Shown here piece after piece: positions 1 through 7,802 of a stretch of 64,000 bases of DNA (within the stretch, counting starts at the first letter, position 1; each line of letters starts with the position of its first letter). This DNA is from Candidatus Cryptobacteroides onthequi. Lineage in GTDB: Bacteria > Bacteroidota > Bacteroidia > Bacteroidales > UBA932. Location of the stretch: positions 1 to 64,000 of the forward strand of contig JAGHSA010000004.1 in NCBI GenBank assembly GCA_018066125.1. The letters run 5' to 3'. The translations under genes were made by a program, and so were the position numbers. The notes beneath the pieces are model-generated. The model was given only the letters and a program-made list of their open reading frames with translations. It was not told the origin of the DNA and did not search any database.

Positions 1-562
1 AGTGCCTTTCCGTGTCTGCACAATTCACATGCAAAGTGCAGACACCCGGCACCGGGCCGGTTCGCTGATGCTCACCATTATCGGTCGTCAATCACACGCC
101 GCTCCCGGGCGGCTCTTCCGACACCTCTGCTGTTCCGCCGCTGCTCCAAGTCGCTGCGTGACTTCCCATCTCCGTCTCTTTTGTCGTGCCGTGGAGGCTG
201 GCAGGTCTCTGCTGCCGGTTGTGCCGTGGCTAACGCAGCTGCGCCACGGCAGTCAGCAGTTTCAGACGAGAAATCTGAGAAAAGTCGGCTGTTTTGAGGT
301 CGAACAGCGTTTTCAGCCGTAAAATCAGCACAAACACGTCTGCCAGAGCAACGAAAATCAATATGCAGCTGAGTTGTGCCGCCCATAGCGACGGAGGCAA
401 AGCCACTGCGGCGGGCGTTGCGGAGCTCTTCTTCGCCCGCAGAGGTGCTTTCCCGCAGTCGTGCCAGAGGCGGCGTATCAGACGAGAAATCTGAGAAAAC
501 ACGGCTGCTTTGTCCGCCCGTCGGAGTGGCGGATATGACAATCATATTCAGGCCGGAGCGGA
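1..562. repeat. Hairpin-rich segment with a 35-nt direct repeat, no convincing gene
   Basis: No reading frame here looks like a real protein: the candidate frames are rich in Arg and Ser, lack recognisable domains and overlap one another on both strands. The DNA holds several perfect inverted repeats: 12-21 with 36-45 (10 bp), 98-102 with 109-113, 223-230 with 243-250 (8 bp) and 411-417 with 434-440 (7 bp). A direct repeat occupies 262-296 and 478-512, with 32 of 35 positions identical and the first 22 exact; each copy contains a 5-bp hairpin (tcaga/tctga). The copies are 216 nt apart. It could be a dispersed intergenic repeat, a decayed element or a structured RNA. It lies downstream of the pectin operon terminator. 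Confidence 0.5.
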
Positions 563-590
563 CAAAAAAGCCTCAGCGGGTGCTGAGGCT
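563..590 (-). terminator. Rho-independent terminator of the pectin operon
   Basis: A perfect 9-bp stem (569-577 with 582-590, 4-nt loop) is followed on the minus strand by a run of six U. It starts 6 nt after the stop of the GH78 gene and closes the minus-strand operon. Confidence 0.85.
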
Positions 591-596
591 TCTGGA

Positions 597-2780
597 TCAA
601 TAGACGACTGTATGAGTGCCGGCTGAAAGCGTCTGCGTTGCGCCCCTAGGTGCAGGGACAACGGCTGTGGTTCCTTCAGGGACAGTCACAGTAATCTGGG
701 TCCGCCTGCCCTTCTTGCGGATAGAGACAGTAATGAGACCGCTGACTGTATCGACAGTGGTATCAATCTCCTTGAGAGTACCCATCTGAGGCATTACACA
801 GAAAGACTTGAAGCCTGGCTCGAGAGGAGCGATACCGGCAAAGAAGCGGCCCGCGATGATGATGCCGCTGCCTGTCCATGCATGATTGCAGGTACCGTCA
901 AAATCCCAATGCTCATAGAGCGTGGTGCAATCATCCTTCATGATGGTAGGATACATCTTGTGCATCCTCTCGAGAGCGAGTTCCGGATGTCCCATCATGA
1001 ACAGAGACTCCAAGACATATTTGAACATATATGTAGTGGCATGATACTCCGTCTCATAGACCTTGAGGATAGCCGGATACTTGTCAGCCGAAGCCACTCC
1101 CGTGATGACAGCCAGAGCCTGGACACGGTCATCCGGCACATCATCATGACCCGGAGTGATATAGCAGCTTCCGTTCCAGTATATCCTGTTGAAACTGTCA
1201 GCCACACGCTCCATCAAAGCTGCATCTTCCGCCGCATCATCGGTCTTGCCGAGATACTCAGCAAACTCCTTCTCCGCCATCAGAGCCTGATAATAGAGAC
1301 AAGGGAGCTGCGCATACTTATCCTGATGGGCACCGGCATCTGGCCAGTCCCAGCCGCCTGTACGATAGATCGGGAGCCCATCAGCATCAAGCTTCCATGT
1401 CTCGTGGAGATATCTGTGCATGCCGTCATACACATCTGACACAAAACTGTAATCGTCAGCAGAGAAAGCATACTCACGGAAACCATACCATCCGACAGAC
1501 GCCAGCATCTGCTGTGGAAGTTCCTTCGCCCAGTTGGAAGCCGGGACAGGAGAGAACAGAGCGCCGTCAGCCTGCTGCCATGCGATCAGCTCATAGATAC
1601 CCTTCAGTGCAAGCCTGTGCGATGATGGAGAGAGTGCATAGAATGCCTCTCCGAGCTCATTGACCTCATCGCCCCACCACTGAGCCCTCTCACGGTCAGG
1701 ACAGTCATAATATGTATCACGCATGCAGACCATGAGTGTACGCTGGGCCTTCTTCCAGTATTCATTGAGCAGTTCGTCATCACAGTGGAAGGAACCAGTG
1801 AATTCTGTATCGTAGCTTGTCTCACGATACTTGACGTCCAGGACCTTGACATCAGCAGGAAGAATATAATTGACATACTCTCCGTTCATCCAGCACCAGT
1901 GCTCATATTCCTGCACGCCATCCTTTGTCACATACTCACCGGTGACGCAAGGCACGCCGGCAACGTCAGGGTGATCAGTCTGGAGACCTATGACCCTGCC
2001 CGCAGGAGCTTCCACCTTGAGATATGGAGCGACATGGCAGTTGTAAGGAAGCTTGCAGATGAGAGTATCCCCGGACTGCCGGGTCTCGAGATAGTCCTGA
2101 AGGCCATAATCCTTCCACTGAGGGATAGGACGCTCCACAAGACGTCCGAACGGCGCCTGACCGGGAGCGAAGCCGAGCTTGAGTATCTTGCCGAGGAAGC
2201 CTGACGGGTCGGTATTCCATGATGAGCGGTAGTTGCGGGCATCAAAGCGAACGCTGCTCTCTGGAAGTCTGTAGTTCGGCTTCACCGTAGATGCTTCCGA
2301 GAAATCTCTGAACACATCGCACTGCCATGTCTCATCCGACAGGATCTCCACACCTGCTCCCTGAGCGTCAAAGAGCAAGGCTGGGATACCGCTGCTGAGG
2401 TGGCTGAATCCAGTCTGACCCATATACCATACCATCACGGCGACAAGGTTCTCACCCTCGTGAAGGTACGGTGCGATCTCCACCTTGTCATAGTAGGAAT
2501 CTCCAGGAGCCGGTCCCCTCTTGAGTCCGCCCTCTCTTACCACCAGCTCACCGTTTATCCAGAGCCAGTAGCGCGTGTCCGCACAGATGCGGGCAGTCAC
2601 AGACTGGGGAACAGATTCTATATTGACAGACTTTCTGAAGCCGACCCATGTGTTGGGAACACCGCTCTGATGCTCCTTTGTGACCCATGATGCCTTCCAA
2701 GACTGCTCCTTGCAATCAGGGACAGCAAATACAGCTGTCCCCAAAAGCATCGCAGCAAACAATGCGACGATTCTTCTCAT
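597..2780 (-). CDS. GH78 family alpha-L-rhamnosidase, secreted
   Basis: This 727-residue protein has an N-terminal signal peptide (about residues 1-19), a beta-sandwich region with a jelly-roll sugar-binding segment (about 25-160), and an (alpha/alpha)6 barrel from about 330. GH78 enzymes hydrolyse terminal alpha-L-rhamnose by inversion. The family motif is present as DCPDRER at 359-365, with Glu364 the expected general acid, followed by WWGDE. Downstream, TTLYEHW (619-625) supplies Glu623 as the likely catalytic base, and NHAWTG follows at 632-637. The length is in the family range and the frame is intact. It is the last gene of the minus-strand pectin operon, 4 nt after the GH28-like gene at 2785, so it probably trims rhamnose from oligomers made by its neighbours. 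Exact linkage specificity cannot be read from sequence. Confidence 0.92.
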   Translation of the reverse strand: MRRIVALFAAMLLGTAVFAVPDCKEQSWKASWVTKEHQSGVPNTWVGFRKSVNIESVPQSVTARICADTRYWLWINGELVVREGGLKRGPAPGDSYYDKVEIAPYLHEGENLVAVMVWYMGQTGFSHLSSGIPALLFDAQGAGVEILSDETWQCDVFRDFSEASTVKPNYRLPESSVRFDARNYRSSWNTDPSGFLGKILKLGFAPGQAPFGRLVERPIPQWKDYGLQDYLETRQSGDTLICKLPYNCHVAPYLKVEAPAGRVIGLQTDHPDVAGVPCVTGEYVTKDGVQEYEHWCWMNGEYVNYILPADVKVLDVKYRETSYDTEFTGSFHCDDELLNEYWKKAQRTLMVCMRDTYYDCPDRERAQWWGDEVNELGEAFYALSPSSHRLALKGIYELIAWQQADGALFSPVPASNWAKELPQQMLASVGWYGFREYAFSADDYSFVSDVYDGMHRYLHETWKLDADGLPIYRTGGWDWPDAGAHQDKYAQLPCLYYQALMAEKEFAEYLGKTDDAAEDAALMERVADSFNRIYWNGSCYITPGHDDVPDDRVQALAVITGVASADKYPAILKVYETEYHATTYMFKYVLESLFMMGHPELALERMHKMYPTIMKDDCTTLYEHWDFDGTCNHAWTGSGIIIAGRFFAGIAPLEPGFKSFCVMPQMGTLKEIDTTVDTVSGLITVSIRKKGRRTQITVTVPEGTTAVVPAPRGATQTLSAGTHTVVY

Positions 2781-2784
2781 ATGA

Positions 2785-4239
2785 TTATTTCTTGATGTTC
2801 TTGCAGTTCTTTGCCTGATAGATGGTTCCCTTTGACTTAGGTGAAGTTGCCTTCACCTTGAAAGATCCACCGTTCACGTCATCGAGTACTATTGCAGGAC
2901 GATAGTCGGCGGCTGCAGCTGAAAGCTTGACATTGGTGAAAGTCACGCCCTCGACATGACGGAGATAGAATCCCCATGCAGGAAGCTCCTTCCATACAGA
3001 GAACTCCGGATAGGCTTCAGGAAGCTCAGGAACCTTGCTGAGCTCATTCACACCTACCTTTGCATAGTTCGGATCGCCACCTCCAGGGAACTTGATCTCG
3101 ACATTCTCTATGGTCACATTCTTGATCATCTGGCCCTCCAGACCCACGATAGAGCATGGAGAGACATTGCGAGGCTCGTCTTCCATAGACGGTCCCTCAT
3201 AATCGAGGCCGTAATCAGGCTTGGTTGTGGAGAGCTCGGCGTAGACGTTCCTGATGGTGATGTTCTCCATCGAGCTGAGGTTCTTGCCGCGGCGCTGGCC
3301 GATGGTAAGGAAGATAGGATTGGCAGTGTTGTATGACTTGAGGCCATCCACGAGCACATTCTCACAGAATCCGCCGTCAACAGACTCGATGGCGATAGCC
3401 GAACGGAATGTGTCATAGACGGTGTTGTTGAGAATCTGGACATTGCGGAAACCACCCACGCCGAAGGTACCGAACTTGATGGCGCTGGCGCTTGAAGTGA
3501 TGGTGTTGTTGCGGACGATGATGTTGTCATTGCATACGTCGGCATGGTGTGACTTGAGGCAGATGCCGTCATCTGCTGAATTCACGAAGCAATCCTCGAC
3601 GATGGCGTCCTTGCAGTCGATGATGTCAAATCCGTCATTGTTCCAGAATGCACGGCTGTCAAGAGTGACCTTCTGGATATGAAGCCCCTCTACCCTGTCA
3701 TTCGAGCATGTCCAGAATGAAGAGTTCCTGAGGTTGATACCCTGAAGGGTGACATTCTTGCACTTGAGCATGTAGATGAGGTGTGGACGGTTTGAAGGAC
3801 GTCCGAGTGTGAACGGATCCTTGATGAAACCGCATGCGATCTGATTGAGGAAGTTGTTTGCGGTCTCACGTCCCTGTCCGTCGATGACACCGAGACCGGT
3901 GATGGCGATGTTCTTGGCTTCATTCGCAATCACGAGGCCGAATGCCTCTCCTGATCTGCGGTAGTCATAAGGGTTGGTGGAGCCCACGAGTACTGCACCC
4001 TCACCGAGCTCGATGGTGACATTGTCCTTGAGCTCGATGGTGCCTGTGAGATAACGTCCCACCTTGAAGATAAGCTTTCCGCCGCCTTCCTCGCTGATGA
4101 AGTCGATCGCCTTCTGGATGGATGTGGTATTGAGAGTGGTCCCATTGGACTTGATGCCGAAAGAAGATGCATAATAGTCCTTTGCAAACACCGGAGCTGC
4201 AGAGATGATGCAGAGAAGAGTGATGATGATCTTTTTCAT
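2785..4239 (-). CDS. GH28-like secreted parallel beta-helix enzyme (first of three)
   Basis: This 484-residue protein has a signal peptide (about 1-19) and a right-handed parallel beta-helix of polygalacturonase type. NND at 200-202 and ADD at 223-225 align with the catalytic acid motifs of GH28 (NTD and DD). The classical GHG motif is replaced by SAS near 250, and the substrate-binding RIK motif by AIE near 284. Rhamnogalacturonan hydrolases also lack GHG, so with GH78 and GH106 beside it I favour a rhamnogalacturonan-type substrate over homogalacturonan; that is inference. Its N-terminal part is strongly similar to the short gene at 4251, including a 31-nt identical block (4010-4040 and 4516-4546), so the two arose by duplication. 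It sits mid-operon with short gaps on both sides. Confidence 0.85.
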   Translation of the reverse strand: MKKIIITLLCIISAAPVFAKDYYASSFGIKSNGTTLNTTSIQKAIDFISEEGGGKLIFKVGRYLTGTIELKDNVTIELGEGAVLVGSTNPYDYRRSGEAFGLVIANEAKNIAITGLGVIDGQGRETANNFLNQIACGFIKDPFTLGRPSNRPHLIYMLKCKNVTLQGINLRNSSFWTCSNDRVEGLHIQKVTLDSRAFWNNDGFDIIDCKDAIVEDCFVNSADDGICLKSHHADVCNDNIIVRNNTITSSASAIKFGTFGVGGFRNVQILNNTVYDTFRSAIAIESVDGGFCENVLVDGLKSYNTANPIFLTIGQRRGKNLSSMENITIRNVYAELSTTKPDYGLDYEGPSMEDEPRNVSPCSIVGLEGQMIKNVTIENVEIKFPGGGDPNYAKVGVNELSKVPELPEAYPEFSVWKELPAWGFYLRHVEGVTFTNVKLSAAAADYRPAIVLDDVNGGSFKVKATSPKSKGTIYQAKNCKNIKK

Positions 4240-4250
4240 GATGAATCCTC

Positions 4251-4748
4251 CTACTTGGTTACCTTGTCGTTTATAAGCTTGACTTCCGCACCTGTCTCGA
4301 CACCTGAGACGAGTGCAGGAACAGCGGCATCAGCTGCGAGATATCCCTTGGCCTTCTGCTCGTCCATGCCTGCCTGGAGAGCTGAGTGGCGTCCTTCGAT
4401 CACGCCCTTGCCGATGACCTTGACATTCTTGGCTCCGTCAGACCATACGAGAGCGGGAGCACCCTTGTATGAATAGATGTTTGTGGAGCCCACAAGTACC
4501 GCCGCCTCCTTGAGGTCGATGGTGACATTGTCCTTGAGCTCGATGGCACCTGTAAGATAGCGTCCCACATAGAACACGAGGGTGCCGCCACCCTTCTCAC
4601 TGATGAAGTTGATGGCTCTCTGGATGGTTGCCGTATTGTCTGTGATACCGTCGCTCTTGGCGCCGAATACCGTTGCCTTGTACTCTGTCTGTGCGAAGCA
4701 CTGGAGAGAAAGGATGGTCAGCAGGGCTGAAATGATGAATCTTTTCAT
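4251..4748 (-). CDS. Short GH28-like secreted protein without catalytic motifs
   Basis: This 165-residue protein has its own signal peptide (about 1-19). Residues about 20-119 correspond to the N-terminal beta-helix turns of the 2785 gene (shared GGG, VGRYLTG and LVGSTN elements). After the GVIEG turn the sequence departs from GH28 and ends with about 45 residues I do not recognise. The NxD and DD acids are absent because the protein stops before them. The frame is clean, has a proper start and stop, and keeps operon spacing (11 nt and 15 nt), which argues against a recent pseudogene. It may be a stand-alone binding or helix-capping module, or an old truncation that has kept a stop. Its function is unknown. 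Confidence 0.75.
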   Translation of the reverse strand: MKRFIISALLTILSLQCFAQTEYKATVFGAKSDGITDNTATIQRAINFISEKGGGTLVFYVGRYLTGAIELKDNVTIDLKEAAVLVGSTNIYSYKGAPALVWSDGAKNVKVIGKGVIEGRHSALQAGMDEQKAKGYLAADAAVPALVSGVETGAEVKLINDKVTK

Positions 4749-4763
4749 ATAATATTGTCTCTT

Positions 4764-6257
4764 TTATTCGTTTGTGTAATTGGTGGTCTTGTAAAGGATG
4801 ATCTGTTCCTTGCCGGCTTCTGCGCTGTCCTGGATGATCTTGACTCCCTTCATGCTGAGTCCGTTGACATCGTCAGTGACGATCGCCGGGCGATAGTCCT
4901 TGGCGAGGACCTTGATGGTGACGTTCTCCATCTCCACACCGTCGGCGTGACGGATGTAGAAGCCCCATGCAGGAAGTTCCTTCCAGTTCGAGAACTCAGG
5001 GTATGACTTCTCGAGCTCAGGAATGGCATCCAGATCCTCCGGGGTATGTCCGCGGTATGCATAGCGCTCATTGGCGTTGCCTGGATATACGATCTCTATG
5101 TTTTCGAGGCGGACATTCTCCACACGGATGCCAGGGATGCCCTGGATGCCGCTCGCACATATGTTGCGCGGAAGGTCCTCGACCGGTCCCTCATATCCAT
5201 ATCCTGCATCCGGCTTCTCGAATGGGACCTCGGCATAGAGGTTCCTGATGACCACGTCCTTGAGGCATGGGGTCACCTTGCCGGTACGGCGGGAACCTGT
5301 CCTGATGAAGATAGGATTGCCGGTATGTATGCTTCGGAGACCGTCCACGACCACATCCTCGACCGATGCACCGTCCACAGTCGCGATGGTGATGGCGCTG
5401 CGGTAGGTGTCGAAGATGGTCATGTTGTTGAACCTGAAATGCTTGAATACGCCCCTGGTGAAGGTGCCGAACTTGATGCCGTTGGCGCTGCTGCGGCCGA
5501 CGCAGTTCTCCACGAGAATGTTTTCGCTCACACCGTCCACACTGTGGCTCTTGAAGCAGTATGAATCATCTGCCGAATCGATGTAGCAGTTGCGCACGAC
5601 CACATCGCTGCAATCCACCACGTCGAGACCGTCGTTGTTCCAGTACGCCTTCGCATCCACGGTGATGCCGTCGATGAGGAGGTTGCGGCACTGGTCGTAC
5701 TGCTGGGTCCAGCTTGCGGGATTGCGAAGTGTGATGCCCTGGATGGTGACATCCGTGCACTCACGGAAATGGATGTTCTCAGGACGGTTGCCCTCCTGAG
5801 GGCGGTCGAGCTTGAGGTCGTCCTTGAAAAGGCCCCTGTGCACGTACTCCACCAGCTTGGTGGCCACGTCGTAGCCGCGGCAGTCGATGGTGCCCTTGCC
5901 CGTGATGCCTATGTTGTGGCACTTGACCGCAAACACGAACGCGGTCCAGTTCACATAACTGTCTCTGATATAATCCCAGGGATTGAGGGAGCCCAGAAGA
6001 GTGGCTCCGGCCTCCAGATGGAGGGTGACATCATCTCTGAGGTAGATGGAACCGCAGAGAAAGTTGCCAGGGGTGAGGATCACCCTGCCGCCGCCATTCG
6101 CGCTGGCGAAGTCTATCGCGGCCTGGATGGGAGCGGTGCAGAGGGTGCGGCCATCGGCCACGGCGCCGAAATCAGCTGCGTAGTAGTCCTTGGCACCGAT
6201 GCCCTGGCACATGAGTGCACAGGCCGAGAATGCTATGATTGTCTTGATGAGTTTCAT
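4764..6257 (-). CDS. GH28-like secreted parallel beta-helix enzyme (second of three)
   Basis: This 497-residue protein has a signal peptide (about 1-22) and the GH28 beta-helix fold. NND lies at 207-209 and ADD at 229-231, matching the GH28 acid motifs. The GHG position reads SAN (in RSSANGIKFGT) and the RIK position reads TIA. It resembles the 6261 gene more than the 2785 gene (shared FASANGGGRV and CFKSH), so the locus has two GH28 subgroups. A pectin or rhamnogalacturonan backbone role is inferred from family and neighbours. The gap to the upstream 6261 gene is only 3 nt, which suggests tight co-translation. Confidence 0.85.
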   Translation of the reverse strand: MKLIKTIIAFSACALMCQGIGAKDYYAADFGAVADGRTLCTAPIQAAIDFASANGGGRVILTPGNFLCGSIYLRDDVTLHLEAGATLLGSLNPWDYIRDSYVNWTAFVFAVKCHNIGITGKGTIDCRGYDVATKLVEYVHRGLFKDDLKLDRPQEGNRPENIHFRECTDVTIQGITLRNPASWTQQYDQCRNLLIDGITVDAKAYWNNDGLDVVDCSDVVVRNCYIDSADDSYCFKSHSVDGVSENILVENCVGRSSANGIKFGTFTRGVFKHFRFNNMTIFDTYRSAITIATVDGASVEDVVVDGLRSIHTGNPIFIRTGSRRTGKVTPCLKDVVIRNLYAEVPFEKPDAGYGYEGPVEDLPRNICASGIQGIPGIRVENVRLENIEIVYPGNANERYAYRGHTPEDLDAIPELEKSYPEFSNWKELPAWGFYIRHADGVEMENVTIKVLAKDYRPAIVTDDVNGLSMKGVKIIQDSAEAGKEQIILYKTTNYTNE

Positions 6258-6260
6258 GAC

Positions 6261-7796
6261 TTATTCGTTTATCACAGATTTATATGTAACCACCTGCTTC
6301 TTGCCTTCTGAAGACGGCTCGTCATAGGTGATACCTTCCATCTTGAGGCCGTCGATGTCGTCTGCCACCACTGCAGGACGATAGTCCGGAGCAGCAGCCT
6401 TGAATACGATATTCCTGAGAGTGACGCCCTTTGCGTGTCTGAGGTAGGCTGCCCATGCAGGAAGTTCCTTCCACTGTGAGAACTCAGGATAGTAATCGAT
6501 CATCTCATCGATACCGTCCAGGTCCTCAGGGGAGGTGCCGCGGAAAGCATAGAGAGGGTTGCCGGCACCCGGCATCACGATCTCGAAGTTCTCGAGCACC
6601 ACGTTCTCCATCTTGTACTGAGGGATACCGGCCACGATGATGGCAGGAGAGATGTTGCGTGGAAGATCCTCGATAGGGCCTTCATAGTTGTATCCTGCAT
6701 CCGGCTTGTCCATAGGCACTTCGGCATAGACGTTCCTGATGGTCACGTTCTTCATGCAAGGGACCTTGCGGCGTACATTCTGCCTGTCCTTCTCGCTGAG
6801 GCCGAGAGATGTGATCTTGTTCCAGCGCTCGCCCATCCTGAGGAATACGACATTGCCGGTATGGAGGCTTCTGACACCGTCCACAAGGATGTTCTCGATC
6901 TCGCCGCCATCCACAGCCGCGAAGGTCACGGCGCTGCGGTAGGTGTCGAACATGGTGATGTTGCGGATGACGAAATTCTTGAATCCGCCCTTTGACACGG
7001 TGCCGAACTTGACGCCGTTGGCGCTGCTGCGGCCCACACAGTTCTCGAGGAGGATGTTCTTGCACATGTGGTCATGTGAATGCGACTTGAAGCAATAGAC
7101 ATCGTCTGCCGCATCGATGTAGCAGTTGCGGATGATCACATCCTCGCAGTCCACGATGTCGATGCCGTCGTTGTTCCAGTATGACTTGCTGTCCACGGTG
7201 AGGCCGTCCACATACACATTGTGGCACTGGTCGTAAGTCTGGTTCCAGCTGCCCGGATCCTTGAGGGTGATGCCGGTGATGGTCACATTCTCGCATTCGC
7301 GGAAATAGATGTTCTCCGGACGGTTGACCTCGTTGGGACGGTCAAGCTTCATAGGGTCCTGGAAAAGGCCGCGGTGGATGTATTCGACCATATGGTTCGC
7401 GGTGATGAAGCCGCGACCATCGATGGTTCCCTTGCCGGTGATGCCCACATTCTTCTGCTTTATGGAGAAGATCATGGATGTCCAGCCCACATACGGGTCC
7501 TTCACATAGTCCCATGGATTGGTGGATCCGAGCAGAGTGGCTCCGGACTCCAGATGGAGTGTGACACCGTCCTTGACATAGATGGTGCCTGTGACAAAGT
7601 TTCCAGGGGTGAACACGACACGCCCGCCTCCGTTTGCCGAGGCGAAATCGATCGCAGCCTGGATACTGGCAGAGTTGAGAGTGATGCCGTCCGCCTTTGC
7701 ACCGAAATCAGTCGCGAGGTAGTCTTTCACCTCGGCGGCATTCATGGTGCATATGGCAAGCAGAAGGCTGACAATCAGAGTTGCAGTTCTTTTCAT
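6261..7796 (-). CDS. GH28-like secreted parallel beta-helix enzyme (third of three)
   Basis: This 511-residue protein has a signal peptide (about 1-21) and a GH28-type beta-helix. NND is at 208-210 and ADD at 230-232. As in its two neighbours, GHG is replaced (SSANGVKFGT) and RIK is not conserved. Compared with the 4764 protein it carries an insertion of roughly 15 residues in the mid-helix region after FLRMGERWNK, which could alter a substrate loop. It lies 6 nt downstream of the GH106 gene in the same operon. The family assignment is firm; the exact substrate is not. Confidence 0.85.
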   Translation of the reverse strand: MKRTATLIVSLLLAICTMNAAEVKDYLATDFGAKADGITLNSASIQAAIDFASANGGGRVVFTPGNFVTGTIYVKDGVTLHLESGATLLGSTNPWDYVKDPYVGWTSMIFSIKQKNVGITGKGTIDGRGFITANHMVEYIHRGLFQDPMKLDRPNEVNRPENIYFRECENVTITGITLKDPGSWNQTYDQCHNVYVDGLTVDSKSYWNNDGIDIVDCEDVIIRNCYIDAADDVYCFKSHSHDHMCKNILLENCVGRSSANGVKFGTVSKGGFKNFVIRNITMFDTYRSAVTFAAVDGGEIENILVDGVRSLHTGNVVFLRMGERWNKITSLGLSEKDRQNVRRKVPCMKNVTIRNVYAEVPMDKPDAGYNYEGPIEDLPRNISPAIIVAGIPQYKMENVVLENFEIVMPGAGNPLYAFRGTSPEDLDGIDEMIDYYPEFSQWKELPAWAAYLRHAKGVTLRNIVFKAAAPDYRPAVVADDIDGLKMEGITYDEPSSEGKKQVVTYKSVINE

Positions 7797-7802
7797 ATGA
7801 CT

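Noticed and set aside
78..545. Minus-strand open frame of 155 codons in the left-edge segment
   Set aside because: It is rich in Arg, Ser and Ala, has no domain, signal or operon position, overlaps another frame of similar quality and is interrupted by the hairpin repeats. I treat it as non-coding.
4251..4748. Frameshifted 5' end of a full GH28 gene
   Set aside because: The next gene downstream has its own start and signal peptide, and no GH28 catalytic region lies in another frame between 4240 and 4251.
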